Shown in pieces: positions 1 through 5,927 of a stretch of 8,806 nt of DNA. The notes beneath the pieces are model-generated. The model was not told where the DNA came from and did not search any database. It was given only the letters and a program-made list of their open reading frames with translations. The stretch spans positions 1 to 8,806 of the forward strand of contig JBBDQV010000064.1 of NCBI GenBank assembly GCA_040905845.1. The letters run 5' to 3'. Source of the stretch: VGDP01 sp040905845. Its GTDB lineage: Bacteria > Pseudomonadota > Alphaproteobacteria > SP197. A program made the position numbers and the translations under genes. Within the stretch, counting starts at the first letter, position 1. Every line of letters begins with the position of its first letter.

Positions 1-20
1 CATCCGGCGATGCTCGAGCG

Positions 21-464
21 TCAGATCAGCGTCGTCGGGTCGCCCTCGGGCGTATCGAAGTCGACCTCGAGCCGCAGGTCGATCGAGGTCACGAAGGCGC
101 CCTCGTCGGCCTTGTACGGTTCGCCGGCGCCCATCCACCGCAGGTCGGCGACGAGGTCGCCGAGGGTCCGCTCGGCGAGCAGGTGCTTGACCACCGCCGC
201 CGCCTGCGCGTTACGCAGCGCGGCCAGGACGCCGCCGCCGGCATCGTCGGTCAGGGTCAGCGAAAGCGTTATCTGCCACGTCCAGCAATCGCGGCCGGTC
301 ACCGCCTCGCCGGCCGGGTCGAGGGCGCCCGGGTAGACCTCGCAACCCGGCAGATCCTCGATCGGCAGCGGGTTGTCCGGCTCGACCTCGACCGTCGCCA
401 GCGCGGCCAGCTCGCCGAGGCGCGCGGCCAGCGCGTCGAGGATTGTCGTCAAGGCATCGGCCAT
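21..464 (-). CDS. Tail terminator protein, lambda gpU-like (minor tail protein U)
   Basis: Complete 147-residue protein. In this family the protein caps the finished tail tube as a ring and forms the tail side of the head-tail joint. The assignment rests on three things: size (lambda gpU is about 130 residues), position right after the Z-like gene, and overall layout. The layout is a helical start rich in Ala/Leu (residues 1-25), beta-rich middle segments such as WTWQITLSLTLTDD, a central helix (about 80-100), and an ending with the pattern DLRLEVDFDTPEGDPT. The ATG at 464 is supported by AGGAGGG at 473-479, 8 bases upstream, which overlaps the stop codon of the preceding gene. The two genes are therefore probably translationally coupled. 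After the stop at 21-23, another ATG sits at positions 3-1. It could start the next tail gene (a major tail protein by lambda order), but nothing of that gene is visible. The family call is from pattern, not a search. Confidence 0.72.
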   Translation of the reverse strand: MADALTTILDALAARLGELAALATVEVEPDNPLPIEDLPGCEVYPGALDPAGEAVTGRDCWTWQITLSLTLTDDAGGGVLAALRNAQAAAVVKHLLAERTLGDLVADLRWMGAGEPYKADEGAFVTSIDLRLEVDFDTPEGDPTTLI

Positions 465-477
465 CGGTTCGGCCCTC

Positions 478-1134
478 CTATTCCGGCAGGGCCGCTTGCC
501 AGGCGGCGAGCAGGCGCTCGGGATAGGCGCCCTCGGCGCGCGTCAGGACGCGCTGCAGATCGTATTGCGCCTTGATCCGGACCGAGCGCACCAGAAAGCC
601 CAGGATCGTCGACCGCGTCGCCCGCGCGCCGCCCTTGCGCTCTACGATCATGACGACGGCGCCGCCGCGGATCGGGATGAATGCGATATTCGCGGCGGCC
701 GCGCCGCCGGCGGCGGCCTGGCGCAGCTTGCCTTGCGTGCGGTTAAGCCCGCGACGGCTGTAGCCGCCGCTGCGCGTCCGCGCGAATGCCGGGTTGGGGA
801 CCATCAGCCAGGACCCGCGCGCCGGCCGGATCGTGGCGCCCCGCGACAGAACGTCGATCAGGTCGACGACCTGGCCGCGGGCGCCGCGCTTGCGCGCATT
901 CGAGTAGACGATCCCGGCCTCGACCTCGCCGGCCTCGCTGTAAACCTTGTCGCGCACCGCGTTCGCCAGCTTGCGCCCGCGCGTGCCCGCCGTGATCGCC
1001 TGGCGAAAGCCGGCCTTGATATCGGTCGTCGTCTGGCGCGTCGCGCGACCGCGCGCCGTCGCCATCGCCCGCGCCTCGGCCGCGATCACGTCGCCGAGCC
1101 TGCCCTGCAGCGCAGCCGTCAGGCGCAGCGACAT
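478..1134 (-). CDS. DUF6441-type phage protein, probable gpZ-like minor tail protein
   Basis: Complete 218-residue basic protein. It resembles DUF6441 proteins of alphaproteobacterial prophages as I remember them. Shared traits are an N-terminal amphipathic helical region with TTDIKAGFRQAITAGTRGRKLANAVRDKVY (here split: residues 36-50 and 51-65), a segment VLSRGATIRPARGSWLMVPN (about 94-113) with a beta pattern, and a C-terminal part with IRGGAVVMIVERKG (155-168). The position between a FII-like and a U-like gene is that of lambda gpZ, which is needed for tail completion and head-tail joining; that role is inferred. The ATG lies 15 bases after the upstream stop codon and has only a weak GGGG/GAGG ribosome site. 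The alternative label would be an HK97-gp10-like protein, which occupies the same slot in other phages. The gene is surely real; the function is moderately supported. Confidence 0.7.
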   Translation of the reverse strand: MSLRLTAALQGRLGDVIAAEARAMATARGRATRQTTTDIKAGFRQAITAGTRGRKLANAVRDKVYSEAGEVEAGIVYSNARKRGARGQVVDLIDVLSRGATIRPARGSWLMVPNPAFARTRSGGYSRRGLNRTQGKLRQAAAGGAAAANIAFIPIRGGAVVMIVERKGGARATRSTILGFLVRSVRIKAQYDLQRVLTRAEGAYPERLLAAWQAALPE

Positions 1135-1149
1135 TGCCTCGCCCCGCCG

Positions 1150-1506
1150 TCAGGCCGAAACCGGCGCCAGGACGAGCCGCCAGGTCAGGCGGTCCCCGTC
1201 CAGCTCGACGCGCCGGATTGCGTAGCTGTCGCCGCCGAAGGCGAGCCGGTCGCCCGACACCGGCCGTTCGATGCCGGCGGCGGTCGCTTCGGAAACCCGC
1301 AGGTCGGCCGTCGCGAGGTCGCGCTCGACGCCGGCGCCGAGCGCGCGGCCCAGGCCCGCGCTCGCCTCGTCGCCGCTCTTGCGCGGGACCGTCGGAACGA
1401 CCGTGACCTCGACGGGATCGCCGCCCGCGGGCGTGTAGGTCGCGGCCTTGCCGAACAGCCGAAACACGCTGTCGAGCGCCCGCTGTGCCGCCAGATCCCA
1501 GGACAT
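1150..1506 (-). CDS. Head-tail attachment protein, lambda gpFII-like
   Basis: 118-residue protein starting MSWDLAAQRAL. Lambda gpFII (117 residues) sits at the head-tail joint and provides the tail docking surface. This protein has the same size and layout: a short N-terminal helix (MSWDLAAQRALDSVFRLFG), a strand region around YTPAGGDPVEVTVVP (24-38), a long flexible charged loop (about 42-70), then the strand series LRVSEATAAGIERPVSGDRLAFGGDSY and IRRVELDGDRLTWRLVLAP. The pattern GDxLxxGxxxYxIxRVxxDGxxxxWRL is typical of this class. The reading frame stays open upstream with a TTG at 1569. I chose the ATG at 1504-1506 because it has an AGGGG site about 9 bases upstream, and because the extra 21 residues would come from a stem-loop spacer and look nothing like the family. 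The next gene begins 15 bases after the stop. Confidence 0.68.
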   Translation of the reverse strand: MSWDLAAQRALDSVFRLFGKAATYTPAGGDPVEVTVVPTVPRKSGDEASAGLGRALGAGVERDLATADLRVSEATAAGIERPVSGDRLAFGGDSYAIRRVELDGDRLTWRLVLAPVSA

Positions 1507-1528
1507 GCAGCACACCCCTAGAAAGAGC

Positions 1529-1567
1529 GACGGGGCGGCCGGACCCGCAGGCCCGCGCCGCCCCGTC
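1529..1567 (-). terminator. Strong stem-loop with T-rich tail after the decoration gene
   Basis: An exact 11-bp inverted repeat, GACGGGGCGGC at 1529-1539 and GCCGCCCCGTC at 1557-1567, encloses a 17-base loop. In the direction of transcription it is followed by GCTCTTTCTA, a short interrupted T tract. This resembles an intrinsic terminator or attenuator, although the U tract is poor. It lies in the 91-bp spacer between the DUF2190 gene and the FII-like gene, so it could lower expression of the tail-joining genes relative to the capsid genes, or protect the 3' end of an upstream transcript. The fold is seen directly; the termination activity is inferred. Confidence 0.55.
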
Positions 1568-1575
1568 AACCGCCC

Positions 1576-1594
1576 CGGCGAACCGGGTTCGCCG
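1576..1594. repeat. Dispersed palindrome, copy 1
   Basis: A perfect inverted repeat with 9-bp arms around one central G: CGGCGAACC-G-GGTTCGCCG. It starts 3 bases after the DUF2190 stop codon (in the direction of transcription) and is non-coding under the chosen start of the FII-like gene. The same core CGAACCGGGTTCGCCG is found at 4189-4204 and 6051-6066 in the same orientation. In RNA it forms a stem with an over-tight loop, so the inner pair or two would open. Confidence 0.85.
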
Positions 1595-1597
1595 TTG

Positions 1598-1963
1598 CTA
1601 GGCGACGACGCCCGGGCCGACGTTCAGCTTGACGGCGATCGTCGTGACGCCATCGCCGGCACCTTCCCAGGCGACGCAACAGCCGGACACGTCGCCCGTC
1701 GCCGGCGTCGCGGCGTTGTCGTCGAACGCCCCGGCCGAGGCATCCCAGATGACTTCCTCGCCGGCGGCGATCACGGCGCCGGACACCTTCGGCAGGTTGA
1801 AGACGCCTTCCATCGCCAGCACGCCCGACGCCTCGTCGGGAATGTCGGCGACCGCGACGCCGATCTGCTCGCCGACGACCACGACGTCGCCCGACGCGAT
1901 CGCCGAGCCGGAGCTGTTGGAATAGGTGAGGGTCTTACCCTCCTGCACCTTGTTCGTTGCCAT
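1598..1963 (-). CDS. DUF2190 family protein, probable capsid decoration/head-stabilising protein
   Basis: Complete 121-residue acidic protein, MATNKVQEGKTLTYSNSSGS onward. It matches the DUF2190 layout. The start has a strand-rich EGKTLTYSNSSGSAIASGDVVVVGEQIGVAVADI, then comes a GVLAMEGVFNLPK motif (residues 47-59), then a segment on raising a charged value, AAGEEVIWDASAGAF (66-80). The end is a repeat of short strands. Members sit right behind major capsid genes and are thought to trimerise on the capsid surface, as lambda gpD does. The ATG at 1961-1963 has AAGGA about 9 bases upstream. The gene is separated from the capsid gene by a structured spacer of about 130 bp containing an assembly gap, and is followed by two more stem-loops. 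It therefore may be a separately tuned message segment. Confidence 0.85.
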   Translation of the reverse strand: MATNKVQEGKTLTYSNSSGSAIASGDVVVVGEQIGVAVADIPDEASGVLAMEGVFNLPKVSGAVIAAGEEVIWDASAGAFDDNAATPATGDVSGCCVAWEGAGDGVTTIAVKLNVGPGVVA

Positions 1964-1984
1964 GTTGGCTCATCCTTTCCGCTT

Positions 1985-2002
1985 CGCCCGGGACGCCGGG
2001 CG
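1985..2002 (-). promoter_or_regulatory. Stem-loop just upstream of the DUF2190 ribosome site
   Basis: An exact 7-bp inverted repeat CGCCCGG / CCGGGCG closes a 4-base loop. It ends only about 7 bases before the AAGGA ribosome site (1973-1978, minus strand). A tight G+C-only stem at the 5' edge of a translation-initiation region may stabilise a processed message or influence initiation. No T tract follows, so it is not a terminator. Only the fold is directly visible. Confidence 0.5.
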
Positions 2003-2017
2003 CGGTTGCTGCCGAAA

Positions 2018-2046
2018 CGCCGAGGGGCGGCCGCGCCTGCTCGGCG
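2018..2046 (-). terminator. Terminator-like stem-loop after the capsid gene, next to the assembly gap
   Basis: Inverted repeat CGCCGAG (2018-2024) / CTCGGCG (2040-2046), exact over 7 bp, with an inner GGC/GCC pairing at 2026-2028 and 2035-2037. In the direction of transcription it is followed by TTT (2015-2017) then CGG. It could be a weak intrinsic terminator or a pausing site between the abundant capsid message and the decoration gene. The upstream side is interrupted by the run of N, so the full structure is unknown. Confidence 0.4.
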
Positions 2047-2047
2047 G

Positions 2048-2071
2048 NNNNNNNNNNCCCCCCCCCCCCCC
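2048..2071. other. Assembly gap (10 N) abutting a run of 14 C
   Basis: Positions 2048-2057 are N and positions 2058-2071 are all C. Read along the coding strand, the sequence leaves the capsid stop codon, passes about 23 bases, then becomes 14 G and stops at the gap. Ten N is a common placeholder, so the true length is unknown. Runs of G at contig ends are a known artefact of two-colour sequencing when signal is lost, so the homopolymer may not be real. No identified gene crosses it: the capsid gene ends at 2095 and the decoration gene starts at 1963. Confidence 0.9.
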
Positions 2072-2094
2072 GACGCTCACGACGGGCCGGGCGA

Positions 2095-3531
2095 CTAGGC
2101 GCCGGCGTTCTTGTAAAGGCCCTCCCAGGCGACCGCCTTGGCCGTCGCGTCCATCCGCACCTTGAACTCGACGCCGTCGACGTCCCAGCCGTCGCGCTGC
2201 TCCAGCGTCGGCGACTGCTGCCCGTCGAGATAGCCGACCTCGATCGTGTCGGTCGCCATCGGGTTGGCGGCCAGGAACCAGGCCGTCGCCGAGGCGGCGT
2301 CGAGGCGCGCCTCCGGCACGACCTCGGCCATGCCGGCGACGCTGTTGGGCGTGCGCTGCGTCTTGGCCGGGTCGAACTCGCTCGCCATCAGAACCCGGCC
2401 CGTGCCCTCGAGCGCCTTCGGAACGAGCAGGTACGCCGGCGACAGGTTCAACGCCGTGGCGCTGTCGCTGCGGTCCTTCTGCGTCCCCATCGCCACCCGG
2501 CCGGCGTCGAGCGTCGCCACCGCCAGCGCCCCGCCGGACCCGGCCAGGTTCTTATGGTCGGCGTGAAACAGCGCCTTGCCGTCGGCCATCAGCGGGTTGG
2601 CGGTCAGGATCGCATAGACCAGGTTGCCGACCGTGCGGATCGCGGCGCGGCCCATGCGCTGCGGAACGCGCGTGAAGGCGTCCAGGTCGTCGTTGATGAT
2701 CGCCTGCCGCGTGATCGAGAACTTCTTGCCGTAGGTCGCGAGCTGGATCTGCTCCTTGCGCTCGCCGATCGTGGCGAGGCTGTACTCGCCACCTTCCGGC
2801 ACCTCGGCGAGGGACGGGAAGGCGTTGAGGTCGACCCGGTCGGCAACCTTGAAGTCCGACAGGGTCGTCGGCGAGGTCCAGCGCGGGAAGGTTTCGCCGG
2901 CCTCCTCATAACCCCGCATCAGCGCCTTGCTGGCGACGTTGCCGAGGATCGACGGGAAGTCGCTCGAGCTGTGCCCGCCGCCCGCCGAACGATAGGTGAA
3001 GGCCCGCCCGACCAGATCCATTGCCGACAGGCCGCCGGCCGCGACGCCGCGCAGCGCCAAGTGACCGCGCGCCAGCTCGCGCAGGGTCAGGCCCGAGAAC
3101 TCGTTGCGCTCGCCGCCCGGCAGGCCGGCGCGCATCTGCAGCGCGAGCGTCACGCCCTCGGCGAAACGCTCGGTCGCCTCGGCGCCGACCTGCACGGAAG
3201 CGGCCGGCGGCCGGCCCTGCGACCCGCGGGCCGCCAGTGCATCGACGATCTGCTCGGCCGAGCTTTCGACCGACAGCCCCCGCGCGACCAGCGCGTCGGC
3301 GAACTCGTCGTCGAGGCCGACCGAGCGGCAGCGCTGCCGGACCGTCGCCGCCCGTTCCCGCTCGGCGCGCACCAGCGCCTCGCGGTCGCCGCCGGCGGCG
3401 GCCGCCTCGACGGCCTGGCCGGCGGGCGCCGCCCGCGTCTCGACCTGGCCGCCGGCCGCGGCCGTCTCGACGGCGGCGTCGCCGCCGCTCGCGTCGCCCG
3501 GGACGGCGCCCGGCTTGTTCCGTACCGTCAT
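2095..3531 (-). CDS. Predicted nested product: scaffold-major capsid protein from internal ATG
   Basis: Within the fusion gene, codon 212 is ATG (3529-3531) in the same frame. It is preceded by GAGGAGG at 3540-3546, exactly 8 bases away, the same ribosome site and spacing as the full-length start at 4164. It falls where the protease domain ends (after TRAIAHDEEVSD) and the low-complexity scaffold-like linker begins (MTVRNKPGAVPGD). Starting here would give 478 residues holding scaffold plus capsid but no protease. Lambda makes Nu3 from such an internal start in gene C, and capsids need far more shell protein than protease, so a dual start would solve the stoichiometry. The site is seen directly; use of it is inferred. 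The GAGGAGG also encodes Asp-Glu-Glu, so chance cannot be wholly excluded. Confidence 0.6.
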   Translation of the reverse strand: MTVRNKPGAVPGDASGGDAAVETAAAGGQVETRAAPAGQAVEAAAAGGDREALVRAERERAATVRQRCRSVGLDDEFADALVARGLSVESSAEQIVDALAARGSQGRPPAASVQVGAEATERFAEGVTLALQMRAGLPGGERNEFSGLTLRELARGHLALRGVAAGGLSAMDLVGRAFTYRSAGGGHSSSDFPSILGNVASKALMRGYEEAGETFPRWTSPTTLSDFKVADRVDLNAFPSLAEVPEGGEYSLATIGERKEQIQLATYGKKFSITRQAIINDDLDAFTRVPQRMGRAAIRTVGNLVYAILTANPLMADGKALFHADHKNLAGSGGALAVATLDAGRVAMGTQKDRSDSATALNLSPAYLLVPKALEGTGRVLMASEFDPAKTQRTPNSVAGMAEVVPEARLDAASATAWFLAANPMATDTIEVGYLDGQQSPTLEQRDGWDVDGVEFKVRMDATAKAVAWEGLYKNAGA

Positions 3532-4164
3532 ATCGGAAACCTCCTCGTCATGGGCGATCGCCCGGGTTGTGGTGAACTCGCAGGGAAAGATGCGCTCTGC
3601 GCCGCGCGTCCCCGCCGCCGCGTCGGCGCCGATCGGCACAAGGGAAATTTCCATCGGCAGCCAGTCGACGACGCGATATTCGTCCGGGTCGCCGTTGGCC
3701 GCCTCGGTGATCTCGACCCGCCGGACCTGATAGCCGACGGACACGTTGCGGATGATCCCGGCCTCGACGTCGCGGAAAATCGGCTCGACGTCCTCGCGAT
3801 CCGAGAAGCGCAGCGTGGCGCGACCCTCGCCGCCGGCGAGCCACGCCTTTTCGACGACGCCGATCACGTCGGCCAGGTCATATTGCCCGTGCGTATTGAG
3901 CACCGGCGCGCCGTTCTCGAGGCGCGACAGGTCGACCGCCTCAGCGCTCACGACCAGAATTTCGTCGTACTCGACCACCCGGTCGCGGCGGAAATCGTAC
4001 CGACGCCGGCGCACCGAGGCTCCGGTTGTCCAAACGACCTCGACCGTCCGCGCCTCGGCGTCGACCGTGCCGACCATCGCCGCCCGCGTCTGAATTTCCA
4101 TCTCGCCCGGCCCGGGCCGGCGCGTCTCGGTCTGGTCGCCGGCGGAACCCTTCGCCTTCGGCAT
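2095..4164 (-). CDS. Prohead protease / scaffold / major capsid fusion protein
   Basis: Complete 689-residue protein combining three roles. Residues 25-200 look like a prohead serine protease of the HK97-gp4 class. Visible features are PVLNTHGQYDLADVIGVV with candidate catalytic His92, IRNVSVGYQVRR with candidate Ser142, and WLPMEISLVPIGAD with Glu172 near the usual third position. Residues 212-330 are an Ala/Gly/Glu-rich linker followed by a charged helical stretch (about 260-315), as expected of a scaffold. Residues 380-689 resemble Mu-gpT-type major capsid proteins: RWTSPTTLSDFKVADRVD (428-445), GEYSLATIGERKEQIQLATY, KKFSITRQAIINDDLDAF (480-497), LFHADHKNLA (532-541) and a C-terminal DGQQSPTLEQRDGWDVDGVEFKVR region. 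The fusion architecture is known in prophages; it merges what lambda splits into C, Nu3 and E. The ATG at 4162-4164 has GAGGAGG 8 bases upstream, inside the portal gene's last codons, and lies 3 bases after the portal stop. The protease must act in cis or between subunits, and a cut near residues 320-390 would free the capsid part. Confidence 0.9.
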   Translation of the reverse strand: MPKAKGSAGDQTETRRPGPGEMEIQTRAAMVGTVDAEARTVEVVWTTGASVRRRRYDFRRDRVVEYDEILVVSAEAVDLSRLENGAPVLNTHGQYDLADVIGVVEKAWLAGGEGRATLRFSDREDVEPIFRDVEAGIIRNVSVGYQVRRVEITEAANGDPDEYRVVDWLPMEISLVPIGADAAAGTRGAERIFPCEFTTTRAIAHDEEVSDMTVRNKPGAVPGDASGGDAAVETAAAGGQVETRAAPAGQAVEAAAAGGDREALVRAERERAATVRQRCRSVGLDDEFADALVARGLSVESSAEQIVDALAARGSQGRPPAASVQVGAEATERFAEGVTLALQMRAGLPGGERNEFSGLTLRELARGHLALRGVAAGGLSAMDLVGRAFTYRSAGGGHSSSDFPSILGNVASKALMRGYEEAGETFPRWTSPTTLSDFKVADRVDLNAFPSLAEVPEGGEYSLATIGERKEQIQLATYGKKFSITRQAIINDDLDAFTRVPQRMGRAAIRTVGNLVYAILTANPLMADGKALFHADHKNLAGSGGALAVATLDAGRVAMGTQKDRSDSATALNLSPAYLLVPKALEGTGRVLMASEFDPAKTQRTPNSVAGMAEVVPEARLDAASATAWFLAANPMATDTIEVGYLDGQQSPTLEQRDGWDVDGVEFKVRMDATAKAVAWEGLYKNAGA
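3385..3471 (-). repeat. Degenerate tandem repeat coding for VETAAAGGQ-like units
   Basis: Residues 232-260 of the fusion protein read as three similar units: VETAAAGGQ, VETRAAPAGQ, and VEAAAAGGD after one extra Ala. The DNA shows the matching period of roughly 27-33 bases. It lies in the linker directly behind the internal start codon. Such repeats give a flexible, probably disordered spacer between protease and helical scaffold, and are prone to slip in length between relatives. Confidence 0.55.
3540..3546 (-). promoter_or_regulatory. Internal ribosome binding site GAGGAGG in the fusion gene
   Basis: GAGGAGG on the coding strand, 8 bases before the in-frame ATG at 3531. It matches the anti-Shine-Dalgarno sequence as well as any site in the window and is the same heptamer that precedes the full-length start. 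Confidence 0.6.
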
Positions 4165-4167
4165 CCC

Positions 4168-5721
4168 CTAATCCTCCTCGTTGGCGGCCGAACCGGGTTC
4201 GCCGGTCGGCGGAAGTTGCGTCCCGGCGGGCCGGCCCTGCGTCAGGCCGGCGCCCGAGACCTTGCGCGGGTCGCTGTCCAGCACCAGGCCGCGCGCGTCG
4301 ATCGCCTCGTTATCGGCCCGGTACTGGTCGAGGATCGCCTCGACGTCCTCGCCCTGCTCGGCCAGGTCGGCCGACAGCGGCTTGAGGCCGCTCCGGATCG
4401 CGGCGACGCGCGGCGGAATTTCCTTGCCCGGGTCCAGCATCCGCAGCGGCGAGGGCGACCATTCGGCCTCGTAGGGCGCCGCCGGATCGCGCCGCCCGAG
4501 CACCGCCTGCACGGCGGCGAACTGCTGCCAGATGCGCCGGCCGAGCGCCGGCACGATGACGTGCCAAAGCCAATGGTCGCGCAGGTCGCCGAACTCGACG
4601 ACGGCGCCGCGGTAGCTCGAATAATTGAAGTTGGAGAAGTTGCCGGTAAGGCTGTGATAGGGCAGCCCCAGGCCGGCGGCGATCGTGTAGAGCTGCGCCG
4701 TATGATACTCGACGAAGCCGTCGGCATTCGGCGGCGTGGCGAGCGTGACGTCGTCGCCGGCCTCGAGATATTGCACCATGCCGGGAGCCAGCGTTTCGAT
4801 GCGCCGGTCGCTCGCGTCGGTCGAGACGGCGCCAGCGGCCGCGAGCGGCGTCCCCGGCCCGGCCGACTCGCGCGTGACGAAGGCGGCGAAGCAAGCCGCT
4901 ATCTTGCGACGCATCAACTCGGCCTCGTCGGCGTCGTCGAGGTCGCGCATTTTCAGGACGATCGGCGCGAACAGCGACAGGCCGCGCGCCTGGCCGGGCC
5001 GCTGCGGCTCCATCATGTGAACGATATCCGAGGCCGGGACGAACGAGCTGCGATAGCCACCGCGCAGGCCCGCGATCTGCTCGCCCGGGTGCTGGTCATA
5101 GAGCCAGTAGCCGCGCCGGCGGCCGGTCGGGCCGTACTCGACGCCCTGGATGATCGCGCCGCCGTCGGCGAGGCGGCCGGTCTTGCCGCTGTCGAGCCAG
5201 TCCGCCTCGAGAACTTCGATCTGCAGCGGCACGCGCAGGCCCGCGCTCGACGGCTGCGGCAGCAGCCGCACCAGCACCTCGCCGCTCTCGAACCATGACC
5301 GGCAGGCCAGATAGCACTGGCCGTAATAGTCCGTTTGCCCCTCGGGATCGCTGTTGTCGGTAAAGGCGCGCCAGTCGCTTTCGGCCGCGCGCTTGCGCCT
5401 GGTGCCCTCGGCGCCGGCGCCCTCCTCGACGACCAGGCGCGGCTTGATCCCCGGCCCGTAGACCTTGGCCGGCAGCTTCTGCAGCGCGGCCGCGCCGAAC
5501 GCCGAGTTGCGCGCCAGGTCGCGGACGCGGTTGCGGATGCGCTGCGCGCCGACCGCGACCTCGACGTTGGCCGAGGCCCCGCTCGTCGACCAGCCGCCCG
5601 TGCGGCGGCCGGTCGCCGCGGCATCGTACTTGCGCGCCAGGTCGAGCCGGGCGCGGGCGTACTCGCGGCGCAGGGCCGTCTCGGGCGAAACGGCCTCGAT
5701 GATCCGGTCGAGCAGAGGCAT
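4168..5721 (-). CDS. Phage portal protein, lambda gpB family
   Basis: Complete 517-residue protein; lambda gpB is 533. Twelve copies would form the ring at one capsid vertex through which DNA enters and leaves. Recognisable family features in order: an N-terminal helical region with ALRREYARARLDLARKYDAA (16-35); RIRNRVRDLARNSAFGAAAL (61-80), matching the lambda-type conserved start on residual basic/helical segments; the WFESGEVLVRLLP core strand (143-155); the clip/stem segment PGQARGLSLFAPIVLKMRDL (242-261) followed by a helix to about 283; and LGLPYHSLTGNFSNFNYSSY (351-370). The same frame is open for 135 residues further upstream, but that part runs through the gpW and terminase genes and is a shadow. 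The ATG at 5719-5721 was chosen because it follows the gpW stop by 2 bases. Its ribosome site is weak, which suggests translational coupling. The C-terminal tail contains GEPGS from a dispersed palindrome. Confidence 0.92.
   Translation of the reverse strand: MPLLDRIIEAVSPETALRREYARARLDLARKYDAAATGRRTGGWSTSGASANVEVAVGAQRIRNRVRDLARNSAFGAAALQKLPAKVYGPGIKPRLVVEEGAGAEGTRRKRAAESDWRAFTDNSDPEGQTDYYGQCYLACRSWFESGEVLVRLLPQPSSAGLRVPLQIEVLEADWLDSGKTGRLADGGAIIQGVEYGPTGRRRGYWLYDQHPGEQIAGLRGGYRSSFVPASDIVHMMEPQRPGQARGLSLFAPIVLKMRDLDDADEAELMRRKIAACFAAFVTRESAGPGTPLAAAGAVSTDASDRRIETLAPGMVQYLEAGDDVTLATPPNADGFVEYHTAQLYTIAAGLGLPYHSLTGNFSNFNYSSYRGAVVEFGDLRDHWLWHVIVPALGRRIWQQFAAVQAVLGRRDPAAPYEAEWSPSPLRMLDPGKEIPPRVAAIRSGLKPLSADLAEQGEDVEAILDQYRADNEAIDARGLVLDSDPRKVSGAGLTQGRPAGTQLPPTGEPGSAANEED
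4173..4179 (-). promoter_or_regulatory. Ribosome binding site GAGGAGG of the protease-capsid fusion gene
   Basis: GAGGAGG lies inside the last codons of the portal gene, 8 bases before the ATG at 4164. It fixes the start of the 689-residue protein and is identical in sequence and spacing to the internal site at 3540-3546. Confidence 0.8.
4189..4204. repeat. Dispersed palindrome, copy 2 (inside portal 3' end)
   Basis: CGAACCGGGTTCGCCG, identical to the cores at 1579-1594 and 6051-6066. Here the perfect arms are only 6 bp (CGAACC / GGTTCG), since the outer left arm differs by one base. On the coding strand it reads Gly-Glu-Pro-Gly-Ser, residues 507-511 of the portal protein, about 20 bases before the stop codon. 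Confidence 0.8.
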
Positions 5722-5723
5722 GG

Positions 5724-5924
5724 TCAGGCCCGCGTGAAGGTCGCGAACGACTGCGTCGTCTGCGTCGGCACGGCGCGCTCGGCCTTCGCCGTGAAGAACG
5801 CCAGCGCCGAGCGCAGGTCGGAGGTGCTGCGATAGGTGACCTTCCGCCCCTCGACCTCGACCGACAGCTCGCCCGATGCGAGCGCGGCCTCGAGCGCGGC
5901 GATTTCCGTTGCATATGTCGACAC
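5724..5924 (-). CDS. Head completion / head-tail joining protein, gpW-like
   Basis: 66-residue protein; lambda gpW is 68. gpW plugs the portal after packaging and makes the site where FII and the tail bind. The pattern fits: an N-terminal helix (IAALEAALASGELS), a short hairpin with a basic residue (VEVEGRKVTYRST, residues 22-34, compare lambda VQKDGRRVEFTAT), then a second helix begun by SDLRSALAFFTAKAE, and a short tail. The place between gpA-type terminase and gpB-type portal is diagnostic. The start is GTG at 5922-5924: no in-frame ATG is available, and GGGAGGG at 5933-5939 sits 8 bases upstream. The gene begins 3 bases after the terminase stop and ends 2 bases before the portal ATG. Confidence 0.88.
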   Translation of the reverse strand: MSTYATEIAALEAALASGELSVEVEGRKVTYRSTSDLRSALAFFTAKAERAVPTQTTQSFATFTRA

Positions 5925-5927
5925 GGT

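Noticed and set aside
373..1521. Long + strand frame of 382 codons across the tail-joining genes
   Set aside because: It is antisense to three well-supported genes and shows only Arg/Ala-rich low-complexity sequence.
1507..1569. TTG start giving 21 more residues on the FII-like protein
   Set aside because: The extension is translated from the stem-loop spacer, lacks a good ribosome site and makes the protein longer than its family. The same frame does read GEPGSP through palindrome copy 1, but no start codon precedes it usefully.
1957..5298. A 1113-codon open frame on the + strand
   Set aside because: It runs antisense to the portal, capsid and decoration genes, crosses the N gap, and has an Arg/Ala/Gly/Pro-rich composition with no domain pattern. 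Long antisense frames are expected opposite genes with strong G/C third-position bias.
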